A stretch of 64,000 nt of DNA from Amphirosellinia nigrospora. Its lineage: Eukaryota > Ascomycota > Sordariomycetes > Xylariales > Xylariaceae. Numbering within the stretch: the first letter of the stretch is position 1; each line of letters opens with the position of its first letter. The DNA lies in NCBI GenBank assembly GCA_004123355.1, contig SCHM01000004.1:2760316-2824315 (forward strand). Direction: 5' to 3'. Below, one piece after another: positions 1 to 11,897 of this stretch. The position numbers and the translations under genes are program-made. The notes beneath the pieces were generated by a model that saw only the letters and a program-made list of their open reading frames with translations, was not told the origin of the DNA and did not search any database.

Positions 1-1917
1 TTGTTGTTGCTGATAGAGCGTAAGTTGGTATATGATTGTAACGGACCCGCTTGCGAGGTCGAGAATTGTCACTGCAGACGGACATCTTTGTAGTTTCGTA
101 ATTGCTGTGTGGATTCGCAGCGGTAGACATTGTCGTGGGATATAGTACGGTATTATATAGAGGCAAAAAATATAAGAACGAGATGAAGAGGAGATAGTTG
201 TGCACGCGAGAGATGGCGACTGCCATAATCTAACGCGGCTTGTTGATATACACAAATAAAGTTTGACTACGCAGCACGTTGCGCAACAACTAATAACTAA
301 ACAGGGCTATGGTCATATAAGGTGAAAGGTTAGAAGAGCCGAAACCTTAAACACCATTCTTACCTACTTGAGTATGACATGGGGATTTACCTACAGTTTG
401 AAGAAATTCAGCCCAGACATAAAGAACCAGCCCGCAAAGGCGATTCAAGCCCCTTCTGGCAACAACGATAATATTTACTTAACGTCATACCTACTCGGCA
501 CTCCAAAGTTATACAAAACGTCAATAGTCACCGATATGTTGTGTGATATTCTGATAGAGTAGGGTTTCAAAATATTGCGAAATGAAAGTCATGATGCCGG
601 TCCCCTTAGCGTCTCTACCTATGTAGGATAAAGAATATGTAGAGGTTATGCATATAATTCTTATGAGGAGCTAAAGTCGAGCGTCAGGGGCTTAGACCCT
701 TTGAGTAGTAATACAAATCGTACCATTCCGATATTTAGAGATTTTGACAAGATGAACGTTCATCAATCTGGGCTAGCAGTACGTAATGGATACCTAGTCG
801 AGATACGTATCTCATGTTAACTATAGTATATTTCGTGCCATTAGCTATCGTTTTATGCAAATGAGCCTCAAAGTCGTCTCTAAGCCCTTTATCTATCTTT
901 TTATTTTATGTGTCTTATAGATGTGTTATCATACGTCTATTGAATATGCTCCTGTTTTTTTACTGAGGCCTTGTCTAAAGTCCAAGACTTGGTGAGCTTA
1001 ATTCCTTCTTTTGACGATGCCGTAGATCGACTTATATTTTCCTCGAGGAGTACGATAGAGATCTGAGACTTTGAAAAGTACGTCAGTCGTAGTTCACACT
1101 TTACAAACACTTGGCCTCCCCAGCACGTAATAATATTATGCAATTAGTAGCATATGACTAGGTATAATACGTGTCATATAACTGCGGATGCTTTAGTTCT
1201 TAATTTGAATACTTCAGGGCCGATGCCTCTCCCATTTTTGCCTGGCTCTTGATAGGCTCCGCGGAGTGGTTTGTCATGCAAGTCGACGCGAACGAGGAGT
1301 CAGCTTGTGGGTGACACAACCTGTACCTTTTTGAGGCAGTTCCAAGCCACGGGTAGTTTAGTTTCGGCCACAACCATTCACGCGGCTACCCGCATTTATG
1401 TAAGCGGGACGTATGAGGACGCCCCCAAACTGCAACGTTAGCTCTACCTAGAGCCTGGGGTACGGATGACACGAAAAGGGCCGCCCCCACAAAGAATAAA
1501 GTATTGTATGATGAAGTAATCTTTGGAAATATAAACGAACCTACAATTATTCATCATTGCGACTCAGTGTGCTGTGTATGGTACTGGTTCTGCCAAAAAC
1601 GGAAAAGCACATGCCCGCTGCCACAACAGCGACCATGGGTGGTGCTCATATAACCATTTCCTAGTGTAACATCTGGCTTCCTATTTATATCTCATTGGTG
1701 GCACTGGTCGCCTCGTATTCAGAATGTGTATTCTCGCGGAAGCTCACATTCTACTATATCTGCCCAGTATGTATCCGAACCCGACTCGGAAGGGGAGGCT
1801 GACATGGTGCATGATGCTATGCACGTAAATTAATTGACTAAGTAGGTAGGCACCTATACGACTCTTGCCCCTTTATTACCAAACAAACGACCACCGCCTA
1901 TCGACAGCCTGGACTAA
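1..1917. other. AT-rich spacer without a recognised gene
   Basis: No reading frame here shows a family motif, a signal peptide or paired splice sites. The small open frames at 368-562 (+) and 937-1143 (-) have no recognisable features and look like chance frames in AT-rich DNA. The right end carries the promoter of the secreted protein that starts at 2027. Confidence 0.6.
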
Positions 1918-1925
1918 TATAAATA
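1918..1925 (+). promoter_or_regulatory. TATA box of the small secreted protein gene
   Basis: A TATAAATA octamer lies about 100 bp before the ATG at 2027 and is followed by a pyrimidine-rich, C/A-rich leader. The spacing suits a fungal core promoter with transcription starting near 1950. This is inferred from sequence only. Confidence 0.45.
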
Positions 1926-2026
1926 CCCAGACTAGCGGCACCATGAAGCCTGTTTTCGCTTGACCATCAATCATTTTCTCATTCCCATTCAAATTCAATT
2001 AATAATCACGGAGCGGACTCTGCAAA

Positions 2027-2643
2027 ATGTCTTACACTCAAAAGATTGCCGTCCTCGTATTATATCTAGCCCTTGTTGGCATAGCAAAATCAACTTACTC
2101 TGCGCACTCGGTTTCCGAACGAGCTCAATTAAATGACTCCAACTCGAATATCCTCGTTCAACCTACGATGTATCAAGTATTTCCACTTGATACGAGCCAA
2201 TCAGGCCCAGCAGTCTCGGAACTCACGGTCCAGCGGACCGGCAACGTTTCTACGATAGAGAACATTGCTGTATTCGAAGGTATCCCAGATTTTGCGAGTG
2301 TTTGTGTGCTTGGCTGGATCCAGGCGGCTAGGGGAGATCGCGACTTCACCGTTAGGGGAAATGGCTTATTATCTGCTCAGCAATTGTCACAAATCCCAGA
2401 TGGGGACGTCAGCTGGAGAACATTGTGCCGATCGCCAACGAAGCGGTCCAACGGGGGTTGCCGCTACTTCATCCTGACACATCAGACTGGGCCGACGTTG
2501 ACACAGCTGCGAGTCATATCGCCGGCGATGTGGATTGTCATCCGACTATCTACTTGAAGCTTCAAGTTGACAGAGCTGATGGTGATGGTTATGTGTATCT
2601 GGGACAAGACGCCCAGAACGGCCTTACGCTCGAGTTTCATTGA
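2027..2643 (+). CDS. Small secreted protein, But2 C-terminal-domain-like (frameshifted)
   Basis: The protein opens with a typical signal peptide (charged start, hydrophobic core at residues 7-20). The mature part has the layout I associate with secreted fungal proteins of the But2 C-terminal (Ub3-binding-like) type: a beta-rich opening, 'FEGIPDFASVCVLGW' in the middle, and an Asp/Gly-rich 'DRADGDGYVYL' end. Function is unknown. The frame starting at 2027 matches up to about 2415 ('PDGDVSW') and the family-like sequence then continues in another frame to a stop at 2643. Adding one G to the GG at 2415-2416 joins the two halves, and no usable intron fits there. It is therefore a 1-nt deletion, either an assembly error or a real lesion. 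A TATA box lies upstream. The family name is from memory of its pattern. Confidence 0.55.
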
Positions 2644-2889
2644 TATTGTGATAACAGAGCGGGAGTAGAAGCTGATGAGGACATCCTGTTACACGTTTGT
2701 TCTCGTTCCGTAGCGCCCTGCATTTGACATTAAAATAAACTTTTGCAGACGTAACTCCTGCTTGATTTATACCCTGGTTCCGTGCCAACACGGCTTCCGT
2801 GATGATACAGTGCGGGTAGCTCCCGCAGTCCCTGCTAATGCTGAATAGTTCAATGCGTGGGGATACTCTTACGTATTTAAGATGCTCTA

Positions 2890-3000
2890 TGTCACAAGTC
2901 CAGTACACGTATAGTCAACTGCAGGCAGTCAAGTCGAGCACTTGACAACGTTCTACTTTTGTAGTGTTGTGGTATAGTGTGCAGTTCTGTATCATGGACA
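2890..3000 (+). mobile_element. Solo mini-LTR (111 bp) of the TRIM family found at 38.3-38.7 kb
   Basis: This segment starts TGTCACAAGTCC and ends ATCATGGACA. It matches the two terminal repeats at 38298-38408 and 38617-38728 along its whole length with scattered differences. It has TG...CA ends, and the 5 bp on each side are CTCTA and CTCTG, a target-site duplication with one G/A transition. No second copy or internal region is near, so it is best read as a solo LTR left by recombination. Confidence 0.75.
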
Positions 3001-3086
3001 CTCTGGATACAGTGTATGCATTGTTTGGGTATGCCATACCAAGGTAGTGTACTATGCAGACTAAATATAGATAAGACATTTACCGG

Positions 3087-4441
3087 TTATGCGCGCTCGC
3101 CTAATTCAGCATCCATTATTGCTATAGCTTCATCGCGATGTTTCTCCATGTCGATGTCGAGGATGAAGTCCCATCTCCGTATGAAAGCCCCCGATGTCTT
3201 CCATTCGAAGGGCGTCTTCTCGCCCTTTCCGAGACAGATGTTGCCTGTCTCTCGACTCGAGTTAACGATGCGTTGCGTGCGAGGCCGGCGGACTTGGTCG
3301 TATGCCTTCAAAGCAACTCTCGCGTCGGCTGGTGATCTTGCACGACCGAGCAATGCCGAGAGAATGAGGCTGTCCTCAATGGACGTGCCACCGCCAGAAG
3401 CTTGCCATGGTGTCATAGCGTGTGCGGCATCGCCAATTACACACATAGGTCCGGAAACGTAACTCCGAGCGGGCGGGTGTTCCCACAAGTACATGGCCTG
3501 GTGCTCGGGCTGGTTACAATAGAGCTAGGTCATGTGGTCTCGTTAATATCAATCACAGTCCGACCTTGAAAATTCAAGTTGAACAACATTACCTCGTTTA
3601 TAGCCTGCGCTAGATGCGGGGTCCAGTCTTGAAACAGGTTTTTGATCTCGTCTGCCGTCACAGTCCGAGCCCAGCGATCTGATGGCTCGGCTCCCTCGCT
3701 CTTATCACTCGAGACAATCACTACTTGGACCAGCTCGCCATCGCTCAATATGTTGTGTAGCATGTATGTGTTTTTCCCCATCCACGAATATTCGCGCGCA
3801 TCACCGGCGTCCACGAGCCCCTTCCCAATGCTCGACTGAGCCTCGGCGTACGGCTTCAGAGTCATGATCATCCATACGCCCGTGTTCCGAGGCGACACGG
3901 CAGGGTCATCTTCGCCGAGGATGAGCTTTCGAACTGTGCTGCGTATTCCATCGGCACCGACAAGTACATCGCATTGATGAGTGGTTCCGTCGCCAAAACG
4001 AAGGGTAATGGTGCCATCACTATTTCGGTCTACACTATCGAGCTTCTTCGAGGCATGCATGCGCTCTCGTGGAACGTCTGCTAGCAGCTCGCGTAAGTAC
4101 TCGGCGCGATGAACTATGCTTGTGAGACGTTTGCCGCCGTCAGCTGTGCCGTCGGCCTCGTCGACGAGTTCTCCTTGCCCTTCGCCTTGACCTATCATAA
4201 ACCGCGCTCCACGCATGGGGACAGCCCCGGCACGCTTGAGGAGCTCTGGTGCTGAAGGACCTATCAGATCTAGTGCAGCTTGCGCATTTCGACATATGCC
4301 AATAGCCATGCCAGCTTCTTTAAATTCCGTTGCGGACTCGAAGATGTGCACATCTAGGTGAGAGAATTTCAGCAGAGCGTTGAACAGGGATGCACCTGCG
4401 AGGCCGCCACCGCATATCGCGACTCGAATTGATTTAGACAT
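3087..4441 (-). CDS. FAD-dependent monooxygenase (salicylate hydroxylase-like)
   Basis: This is a class A flavoprotein hydroxylase of about 435 residues, which would use FAD and NAD(P)H to hydroxylate a small aromatic or polyketide-like substrate. The dinucleotide-binding motif GGGLAG is at residues 11-16 just after the first strand, 'HRAEYL' at 111-116, the DG motif 'GADGIRS' at 162-168, and the FAD ribityl-binding 'GDAAHAMTPW' at 321-330. The sequence has two exons, 4441-3557 and 3509-3087. The 47-nt intron 3510-3556 (GTGATT...ACCAG) joins them in phase 0 and removes an in-frame stop. The ATG at 4441 puts the FAD motif right at the N-terminus, as usual for the family. No frameshift is needed. 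The substrate cannot be told from sequence, and no pathway genes are adjacent. Confidence 0.88.
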
Positions 4442-5981
4442 TAAATAGTATGTTCATTTGACACTTGAAGTTTGAGTGTTATCAGACAATTATTGCGAAC
4501 GTTTGGTGTTGTTGTTGACAGCTTCGGCTGTCTCGGATAACAAACCTGAAAGGTGATGGAGCCATCCTCAATCCAACCCTGCAAAGAGCACCAACAACGT
4601 GGAGACAGATCTTACAGTCTGACCAGTCCAACAAGGATTGGAGCAATTAAGTGTTCAAGACCAACGAGAGATATCACTTCGGAAAGGTGGACTGCTGTCT
4701 CATGACACGTAAAAACGTAAAGGGGTAAAGGTGGTCGTGTTGCATTGTAGATTTCGCGTGCTAGGTGCGGCGTCCCGGTCGAGCATCTAGCCGGATAGCT
4801 AGCCGGCCCGCTACGCTACGGCCACGACTCAAGATGCGAATCCTGGTAAATATCCGATGCCCGACGGGGGCGGCCGCCTTCGAACGTAAGCACCATGGGC
4901 TGCGCACCACTACTCCTCTACCCCGTCCACTTACCCTCGGGCTAGGAGACCCAATCGTCGCGGACCCTTGTCGTCGGAAAACGTGCCCCCAGTAACCAAC
5001 CGTCATTTATACTAAGTAGATATTCGGACGCGACCAGGTAATACACGGGCCCAGGCGAGGATCTACACGCGAAAGGGTTGATCGCCAAAACCGTGTGCTC
5101 GTGCTTCTGGATGCATTCCTATTTAACATGTCACTAGCACTTATTGTTGGGCGCAGGTATAAAAATCATGACCGTAGGGATTGAGTTATTGACCTCTGGG
5201 CGCCGGGGAAAAGGACTTTCGGGCTGAAAGCTCGAAGCTATCCGACGCTCGAGCCATATTCCGTAGACCGCTAAGGGTCTCCTGAAATGTCGGCGCTAAT
5301 AAGCTAACTAGGTGTCGTCGCTTAGTCCCCCAGCTAGGTTCCGGCCCACAACGAGTAACAGCATCCACTCTGTGGATGAGAGCATCATCCTAATTCTCGA
5401 AAGATGCCTGGCTATGAGGCGCAGGAACACAAGTGAGTATCTAGACTCCGGGATATTTCGACACGTACGATGGTGTGTACAATATATATGATATGTTGTA
5501 GATGGATAGTTGGCGATGGGCGATGCATCTAGTTAAGCTTACTTCCACCTATGCCGGCCGGGAGATCTAGATTTAGCCGGCTAGATTGCCTTGGCGAGGT
5601 GGACGGTCTGCAAGGTACGCACAATCTCGGCTACGCTGCAGCTAAGTCAGGGGTGCTTGGGCTATTTTGGGGCTGCGGCTGAAGTTTGGCGAAAAACTCC
5701 ATTCTTTAGATTAGCAAGCCAGTGCGTCGGTACAGTCTAGGCCACCAGGCTATCGCGTTCGCAGCGTTACTTTGCCCACGTCAGTTTAGTAACATCAATA
5801 GTCTTGATGTTCATCGCAGCCGTTTCCTGTTCTATGTTATCAACTAAAATCGTGTAAACAATGTGGAAATAATCGCGACTCATTTCCATGCTGCACTCCC
5901 CTGCTTGCATGGAACTATCAACTATCCGTTGTGCTGGGTCGGCATCTGGAGAATCCAAGGTGGTAACGGGGGTTGAATCTG
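4442..5981. other. Intergenic spacer
   Basis: I see no convincing gene. GC-richer patches around 4750-5000 and 5520-5700 give short frames on both strands, but none has a motif or good codon pattern. The left end is the 5' flank of the monooxygenase and the right end leads to the TATA-like site of the repeat-tail protein. Confidence 0.55.
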
Positions 5982-5988
5982 TATATAG
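5982..5988 (+). promoter_or_regulatory. TATA-like element
   Basis: TATATAG lies about 130 bp before the ATG at 6114, a fitting position for the core promoter of the secreted repeat-tail protein. Evidence is position and sequence only. Confidence 0.35.
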
Positions 5989-6113
5989 AGAGACACGACC
6001 GTCATGATAATGTCAGTCCAGTCTTGCTCTCTATCGCTAGACCTTCGTTGCTGCAACCAAAGTCGCTCGTTAAGTCTGGTTCGCACACACTCATTATGCT
6101 TCGCCAACCAACT

Positions 6114-9100
6114 ATGAAGTCTTTGGCTTCCGTCATTCTTGCCAGCGTTGCAACCTCGGTCGCCGCCGACTACTGTTACACGCAGGAGGCCCCTAATCTT
6201 CTTGTGAACCCTTCGTTCGAAAATGGCGTGACTCCTTGGACTACCAACTTTGCCCAAAGCACCAGCACTGACTACGCAACTGATGGCTCTTATTCACTGT
6301 ATGATTTAATCCAATATTTACCACTACAACCTTTGAAAACTACTAACAGAAGTTATATAGGAAGTCGAATACGGCATATGTTTCCAATGTCCTCACCCAA
6401 ACCGTGAACAATCTAGTTGTTGGAACTGAGTATGATTTTTCAATTGATTTTAGCGTCGTTGTCACGACCTATCAATATATTCAAGAGAGCTGTATTGCGT
6501 ATTTCTTCCATGACTCACTCAGCTATGCAAACCTATTGGCCTCAAACTCCGCTACTTACAATATCAACTCAAAGGGCTGGAAAACCCTTTCTGGTAAATA
6601 TACAGCGACGAGTAGCAGCACGATATTCGGATTGTACATCAACTGTTCGCCGTATAGAATTCCCCAAATATCTGTCTATGTCGATAACGCCATCATAAGA
6701 GGTATGGGATTGTCTTTGATTATTTCACTAAAAACTTAGTTTGAATCAAGTTTAAGAGACTAAACAAGTTTCAGGTCCCGCAACAACTATCTGCCCTACA
6801 CCGGAGCCGACTCCTGAACCAACTCCTGAACCAACCCGGAACCAACCCCGGAGCCAACCCCGGAGCCGACACCCGAGCCTACCCGGAACCTACACCAGAG
6901 CCAACTCCGGAACCTACACCAGAGCCGACTCCGGAACCTACACCAGAGCCGACTCCGGAACCTACACCAGAGCCTACCCCGGAACCGACACCAGAGTCAA
7001 CACCATCGCCATCGCCAACCCCTTCTGGCCCCCCGTCGTCCGTACCACCTAACTCTTTACCGGTGCCGCCGTCAAGTACCCCAACACCAACACCTTCTTC
7101 GAGGCCGTCACCTACCCTTCCAGGCTCTTTCCCTGTACCTCCATCGAGCACTCCGACGTCAAGCTCCCCTGCTTCGTCTGGACCGGTGAGCTCAAACCCT
7201 GTGTCGCCGTCAAACACGCCGACATCTTCCCCTTTTCTAGTCCGTCATCTACGCCATCCAACTCTTTCCCGGTGCCTCCATCAAGCACCCCGACATCTGC
7301 ACCTTCCTCCGGGCCTTCATCCTCGCCGCCAAATTCTTTCCCGGTGCCTCCATCAAGCACGCCGACATCTGCACCCTCCTCTGGGCCTTCATCTATGCCA
7401 TCCAACTCTTTCCCGGTCCCTCCTTCCAGCACCCCAACTTCGTCGCCCTCTTCTGGTCCTTCATCTATCCCATCCAACTCCTTCCCGGTGCCACCTTCCA
7501 GCACCCCGACATCTACACCCTCCTCCGGGCCTTCATCCTCGCCGCCAAATTCCTTCCCGGTGCCTCCGTCGAGCACCCCGACACCGACACCCTCCTCTGG
7601 ACCTTCATCTGCACCGTCTAGCTCCTTGCCAGTACCCCCGTCAAGCACCCCGACAGTGAGCTCCCCAGCTTCATCTGGGCCGTCGAACTCATTTCCGGTG
7701 CCGCCATCGAGTACTCCAACTCCAACTCCAACTCCATCGTCTGGGCCTTCATCCCTCCCACCTGGCTCTCTCCCGACCCCTCCGTCGAGTTTCCCGGTGT
7801 CTAGCTCTCCCTTTCATCCGTGCCAACAAATTCATCCCCAGTAACGCCTTCGAGCACACCAACACTGACGCCAACGCCAACGTCATCCTCGGGGCCCTCA
7901 TCTGTCCCGCCGAGCTCTTTCCCAGTGCCATCATCTAGCTACCCAGTAATTAGTCCTTCTGGCTCGTCCACCCCTCCAACCGGATCTTCCTCTACACCCG
8001 CCAACTCTTCCCCGGCCTCGCAGTCCAGCTATCCTGGCTCAAGCCTTCCAGTATCTTCCAGCACTCCCACAGCAACTTCCTCAGCGGGTCCTTCGTCGTC
8101 TCTTCCGGCCAACTCATATCCAGTGCTATCATCAAGTTACCCTGGTTCAAGCAACCCGACGCCTTCAAATACGCCATCTGCCAGCTCTTCGTCAGGTCCC
8201 AGTTCTTCTTCCCCTGCGAACTCGTCCCCTGTGCCATCATCCAGCAACTCCGTGTCGAGTAACCAGCGCCTTCAAACACGCCATCCTCTACCTCCTCATC
8301 AGGCCCTTCTTCTCCTGTCAACTCATACCCTGGGACCTCGTCGGGCTATCCAGTCTCTAGCCCGGTCACCCTTCAAACTCGCCGTCAGCTACGCCATCAT
8401 CTGGCTCCTCTGTGACTCCTTCCGTGACTCCTCCAGTCACTCCTTCATCAGGATCATCATCGGGACCCTCATCAGGACCCTCCTCAAGTCCCTCATCGGG
8501 ACCTTCCGTGACTCCTTCGTCAGGATCTTCGTCGAGTCCCTCATCGGGTCCCTCATCAAGTCCCTCGTCGGAATCTTCATTGGGTCCTTCTGTGACGCCT
8601 TCGCCAGGACCTTCGTCGAGTTCCTCAACTGGTCCCTCAAATTATCCAGGAAACTCGCTCCCAGCACCCTCGTCTAGCCTGTCTGCTTCTAGCAATCCAG
8701 CTTCCTCAAACACGCCGTCAGCTACGCCTTCATCAGGGCCTTCTGCTACACCTTCGTCGGGAGTTTCTTCCAGTTCCTCGGCTGGTGCATCCAGTTACCC
8801 TGTTTCAAATCCTCCAGTGTCCTCCAATACGCCATCAGTGACATCATCATCAGGTGCTTCGGCTACTCCCTCATCTGGACTGCCGTCGGGATCCTCACCA
8901 AGTTCCTCGACCAGTTCATCAAACCAACCTGGTAGCTCGGTTCCGGTATCTTCGTCCAACTACCCCTCCAGCTACGCTACTCCTCTCAAGCAACCCATCT
9001 GGTACGCCTTCATCAGGAATATCATCTTACCCTTCGTCTACGCCAACGGGTTCATACCCTTCGTACCCCTCTGGCAGCTCCCACCCGGGTTCTTCTGCGA

Positions 9101-9402
9101 CGCCTTCCTCTGGGTCATCGTCTTATCCTACATCTGTCTCAGCGGACTCTTACCCGTCAAATACCCCAAGCAACTCTCAGTCGAGCCCTTCTGATGTACC
9201 GTCATCTGTCCCAACGGAATCATACGGTTCGTCTGGGCCAACAGGTTCGTACCCTACCGGCAACCCCCACTCAACCAGCGGATACCCGACTTCGACTCCG
9301 ACTCCGACCAGGCGGCCTTGCTTGAGCAAGAGGCGCCAACTGGCCATGCAACAACGGAAGAAGCCATGTTCTTCACAATCATCAGTTGTTGGTGGCCATT
9401 AA
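6114..9402 (+). CDS. Secreted protein with galactose-binding-like head and long Ser/Pro/Thr repeat tail (frameshifted)
   Basis: Likely a cell-wall or extracellular adhesin-like protein. Starting at the ATG at 6114, residues 1-20 form a signal peptide. A beta-rich domain of about 160 residues follows ('PNLLVNPSFENGVTPW' near its start, 'YVDNAIIRG' at its end), the pattern of fungal CBM4/9-type galactose-binding-like modules. Intron 1 is 6299-6360 (perfect TACTAAC branch) and intron 2 is 6702-6774; both keep frame. After them comes a TPEP run and then about 800 residues of Ser/Pro/Thr repeats. The repeat register jumps between frames near 6835, 6882, 7233, 7840, 8260 and 8990; several jumps sit in CCC or TTTT runs and are repaired by one added base. 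The end at 9402 is the stop of the last repeat frame and is uncertain. No clear GPI signal is visible. Heavy O-glycosylation is expected. Confidence 0.7.
7060..7750 (+). repeat. Tandem repeats of 72 nt (24 residues) inside the secreted protein
   Basis: At least five near-identical units are present, each encoding 'SFPVPPSSTPT' followed by a variable Ser/Pro/Gly stretch such as 'APSSGPSSMPSN'. The units are 24 residues long, and the last ones drift to 'SLPVPPSSTPT'. Repeats upstream (6800-7000) are TPEP-type, and downstream ones (8400-8900) are 'PSSGPSS' and 'GPSVTPS' types, so the tail has at least three repeat classes. Confidence 0.8.
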
Positions 9403-10205
9403 AAAACAAAAAAAAACAAGTAAAGCATTTTAAGAAAGCATCAATGGTTTTATTAGTCTATCATAAATACAATACCCGTGTAATAAATAATGGCGGCGGA
9501 AAAGGGCGGCACTATGTCTCTAGCTACCGATTAGTCATATACTACAATAGATGCAATTTAGAACAAGTATTCACACTTGCTCTCAATGATTAATGAAAAT
9601 ATACACCATACTTCCTGCAGCGACTCCTAATAATTGTCGTAGCTATCTCTTTTCTTGGCATGGTGGGGTATTATCCCTTTTTGCCCCAAGATACCCGGCA
9701 TAAATACATGGACTCCACCCTTAGCCGAGCGCTCGAGCCCGTGACGAGAGTAGCTGGCACATCGCAACATATCAACCTTAGATTTCTGACACTTAATTAT
9801 TACTCTGTTAGTATCTTGCTTGCTCAAGTTTCCCAATTGTGCTCCCATCTCATCATTACGAAGTTGGATGAGCTTTCAAGCATTTGACAGTACAGATCGC
9901 AGCGGTGACTTGCCGAAATCGTACAATGTTTCATCAATTCTATGGTCCTGATGGCGTAATGGAAGGCAAGACGCAATGTAACCACGGCTTGGGAGGAGAT
10001 TTGTGACAGCCGATTGCCCAAATGCCGGCTTACGAAGCTCTTACAATTGAGCAAATGTCAGCACTGATTGAGGACTGAACTCATTGACATATCAAATGAC
10101 TTCTAGGCACATAAATGACATGCATCGCCGCTAACAAGCTTCCTTGGACTAGTCAAATAACTGAATTGGAGGAATCAACACTATAAAGACGCTTACATAA
10201 CTATA
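9403..10205. other. Intergenic spacer
   Basis: An A-rich stretch directly after the stop at 9402 looks like the 3' untranslated region of the repeat-tail gene. The rest has no recognisable gene. A TATAAAG at 10182 is too close to the next ATG to be its TATA box. Confidence 0.5.
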
Positions 10206-11897
10206 ATGGCTGGATTTGGCACACCAGCTTTCACGCGGCGCTTATTCGTCTTGATTTTGTCTGTGCTTTTTATATGTCACGCTACTTTGGCAGAAATCAA
10301 TGTCAGCCAGAGAAATACCTATCGTCGAGTAAATGGTCCTCTCCAAGGGAATTTGATACTCATCAATGGAAACATTCATACCATGAACGAGGGAGGGCAG
10401 GTGGCGTCAGTGATTGGTATTAAAGATCGCATCATCGTCTATATCGGAGAAAGCCAGTCGGAAGCCCTAGACAAATTCGATGAGCCCCCAACTATCGTGG
10501 ATCTGCAGGCTCATATCGTAATTCCAGGGTTGATCGATTGTCATAACCACGTCGTTCTCCTGGGGAACAGACCAGGGTATCATACGCCTCTAGAGAATGC
10601 ATACTCTATCGCCGACGTGCAGAATACTTATCGAGCACGCGCCGATGCTGCACCATCGGGTAGCTTCATAACGACTATTGGTGGATTCCACCCAAATCAA
10701 TTCAACGAAAGGCGTCTCCCAACGCTTAGCGAACTTGACGAAGCTGTACCGAACAATCCAGTCTTCGTGTCTTATAGTTTTGCGGGACCGGCAACAACAA
10801 ACAGTCTTGGTAAAGCTTTCTTCGAATCATTAGCCGAGCCGCCCGTGATTGGAGAAAACGGCTCTATATCTTCGGGAGAAAATAACGGCAAGGCACTTCT
10901 TGCGCTCCGGAAACAGCTCACGTTCGAGGATCGGAAACGCGGGGTTCGCGATGCCATGGATTACGCAGTATCGGTAGGCGTCACGACCCATATCGACCAA
11001 GGTGGATTCCCAGCGACCGGCACGCCAGCCGACGGCGCAGCGCATGAAGATCTGTATTCGATGCATCTGCCCTGGTTATCCGTTTACGATGACGAGGCTG
11101 GCATTATACGGCTACGAATCAATTTCCTACACATGGATGACAGTCTCGAAGTCGCGACTGTGCAGCAACGACTTCTCAACACGTTCAAGTTCTTCGGTAA
11201 TGACATGGTACGAACGGGTGGGATCGGAGAATTTATAACGACCGACTATGCTGGAGGCCCATTCTTTAACGAAGCTGCGCAGCGTATAGCAAAGGCCGGC
11301 TGGCGCTTAGAGGTGCATTCCCTTACCAATACCGATTTCCAAACTCAGATACAGGCATTTGAGGCGATCAACGCCAACAACAGCGTCCAAGACTTGAGAT
11401 GGGTTGTTGCACATGTACCCCTGATCACCCCAGAGTATTTGCAGCGGCTTAAGAAAATAGGAGGCGGCGTGAATCTCTCAGGTTGGCAGTATTTGGCCGG
11501 GACGGGGACGCAGGCCGGTCCGCCGTTCAAGGATATTTTGGCTAGCGGCATCCCCGCCGGAATTGGAGCTGATGGTATGCAGATTGCACCGCTGAATCCG
11601 TGGATTCATGCTTATTACGCGACTACGGGGAAGAATGCCTTGGGTCAACAGATCAACACTGGCCAACAGATCAGTCGACAGGAGCTGCTACAGCTGTACA
11701 CACGCGCGAATCAGTGGTTTCTGGGAGGCTCGGATGAGGGGCTCCTTGGGTCGCTTGAAGTTGGACGGCTTGGAGACCTTGTTGTTCTGAATAAGGATTA
11801 TTTCGCCGTCGCTGACGAAGAATTGAAGGAGCTGCGGTCTATCCTAACGGTTGTCGGAGGGAATATTGTCTATGAGGATGGCACCTTGGGGACTTAG
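10206..11897 (+). CDS. Secreted amidohydrolase (amidohydrolase 3 / YtcJ-like)
   Basis: This is a single uninterrupted frame of 563 residues, with no intron or shift. Residues 1-29 are a signal peptide with a hydrophobic core. The rest follows the amidohydrolase-3 plan: an N-terminal beta segment 'LILINGNIHTMNE', the strand-1 metal motif at residues 113-115 (His-Asn-His in 'GLIDCHNHVV'), 'EVHSLTN' and 'VAHVPLI' with later metal-binding histidines, 'GIGADGMQ' for the Asp-bearing strand, and the closing 'GSLEVGRLGDLVVLNKDYF' typical of these enzymes. The family hydrolyses amide or related C-N bonds in a metal-dependent TIM barrel; the substrate is unknown. An exported form of this usually cytosolic family is somewhat unusual, though such fungal paralogues exist. 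It serves here as a control gene free of frameshifts. Confidence 0.9.
   Translation: MAGFGTPAFTRRLFVLILSVLFICHATLAEINVSQRNTYRRVNGPLQGNLILINGNIHTMNEGGQVASVIGIKDRIIVYIGESQSEALDKFDEPPTIVDLQAHIVIPGLIDCHNHVVLLGNRPGYHTPLENAYSIADVQNTYRARADAAPSGSFITTIGGFHPNQFNERRLPTLSELDEAVPNNPVFVSYSFAGPATTNSLGKAFFESLAEPPVIGENGSISSGENNGKALLALRKQLTFEDRKRGVRDAMDYAVSVGVTTHIDQGGFPATGTPADGAAHEDLYSMHLPWLSVYDDEAGIIRLRINFLHMDDSLEVATVQQRLLNTFKFFGNDMVRTGGIGEFITTDYAGGPFFNEAAQRIAKAGWRLEVHSLTNTDFQTQIQAFEAINANNSVQDLRWVVAHVPLITPEYLQRLKKIGGGVNLSGWQYLAGTGTQAGPPFKDILASGIPAGIGADGMQIAPLNPWIHAYYATTGKNALGQQINTGQQISRQELLQLYTRANQWFLGGSDEGLLGSLEVGRLGDLVVLNKDYFAVADEELKELRSILTVVGGNIVYEDGTLGT

Noticed and set aside
7112-7648. A 178-codon open frame on the minus strand rich in Gly/Glu/Asp
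   Set aside because: It is the complement of the Ser/Pro/Thr repeat tail; the repeat composition keeps the antisense frame open. It has no start context or motif of its own.
10182-10188. TATAAAG as the TATA box of the amidohydrolase
   Set aside because: It lies only about 20 bp before the ATG, which would put the transcription start inside the signal peptide.
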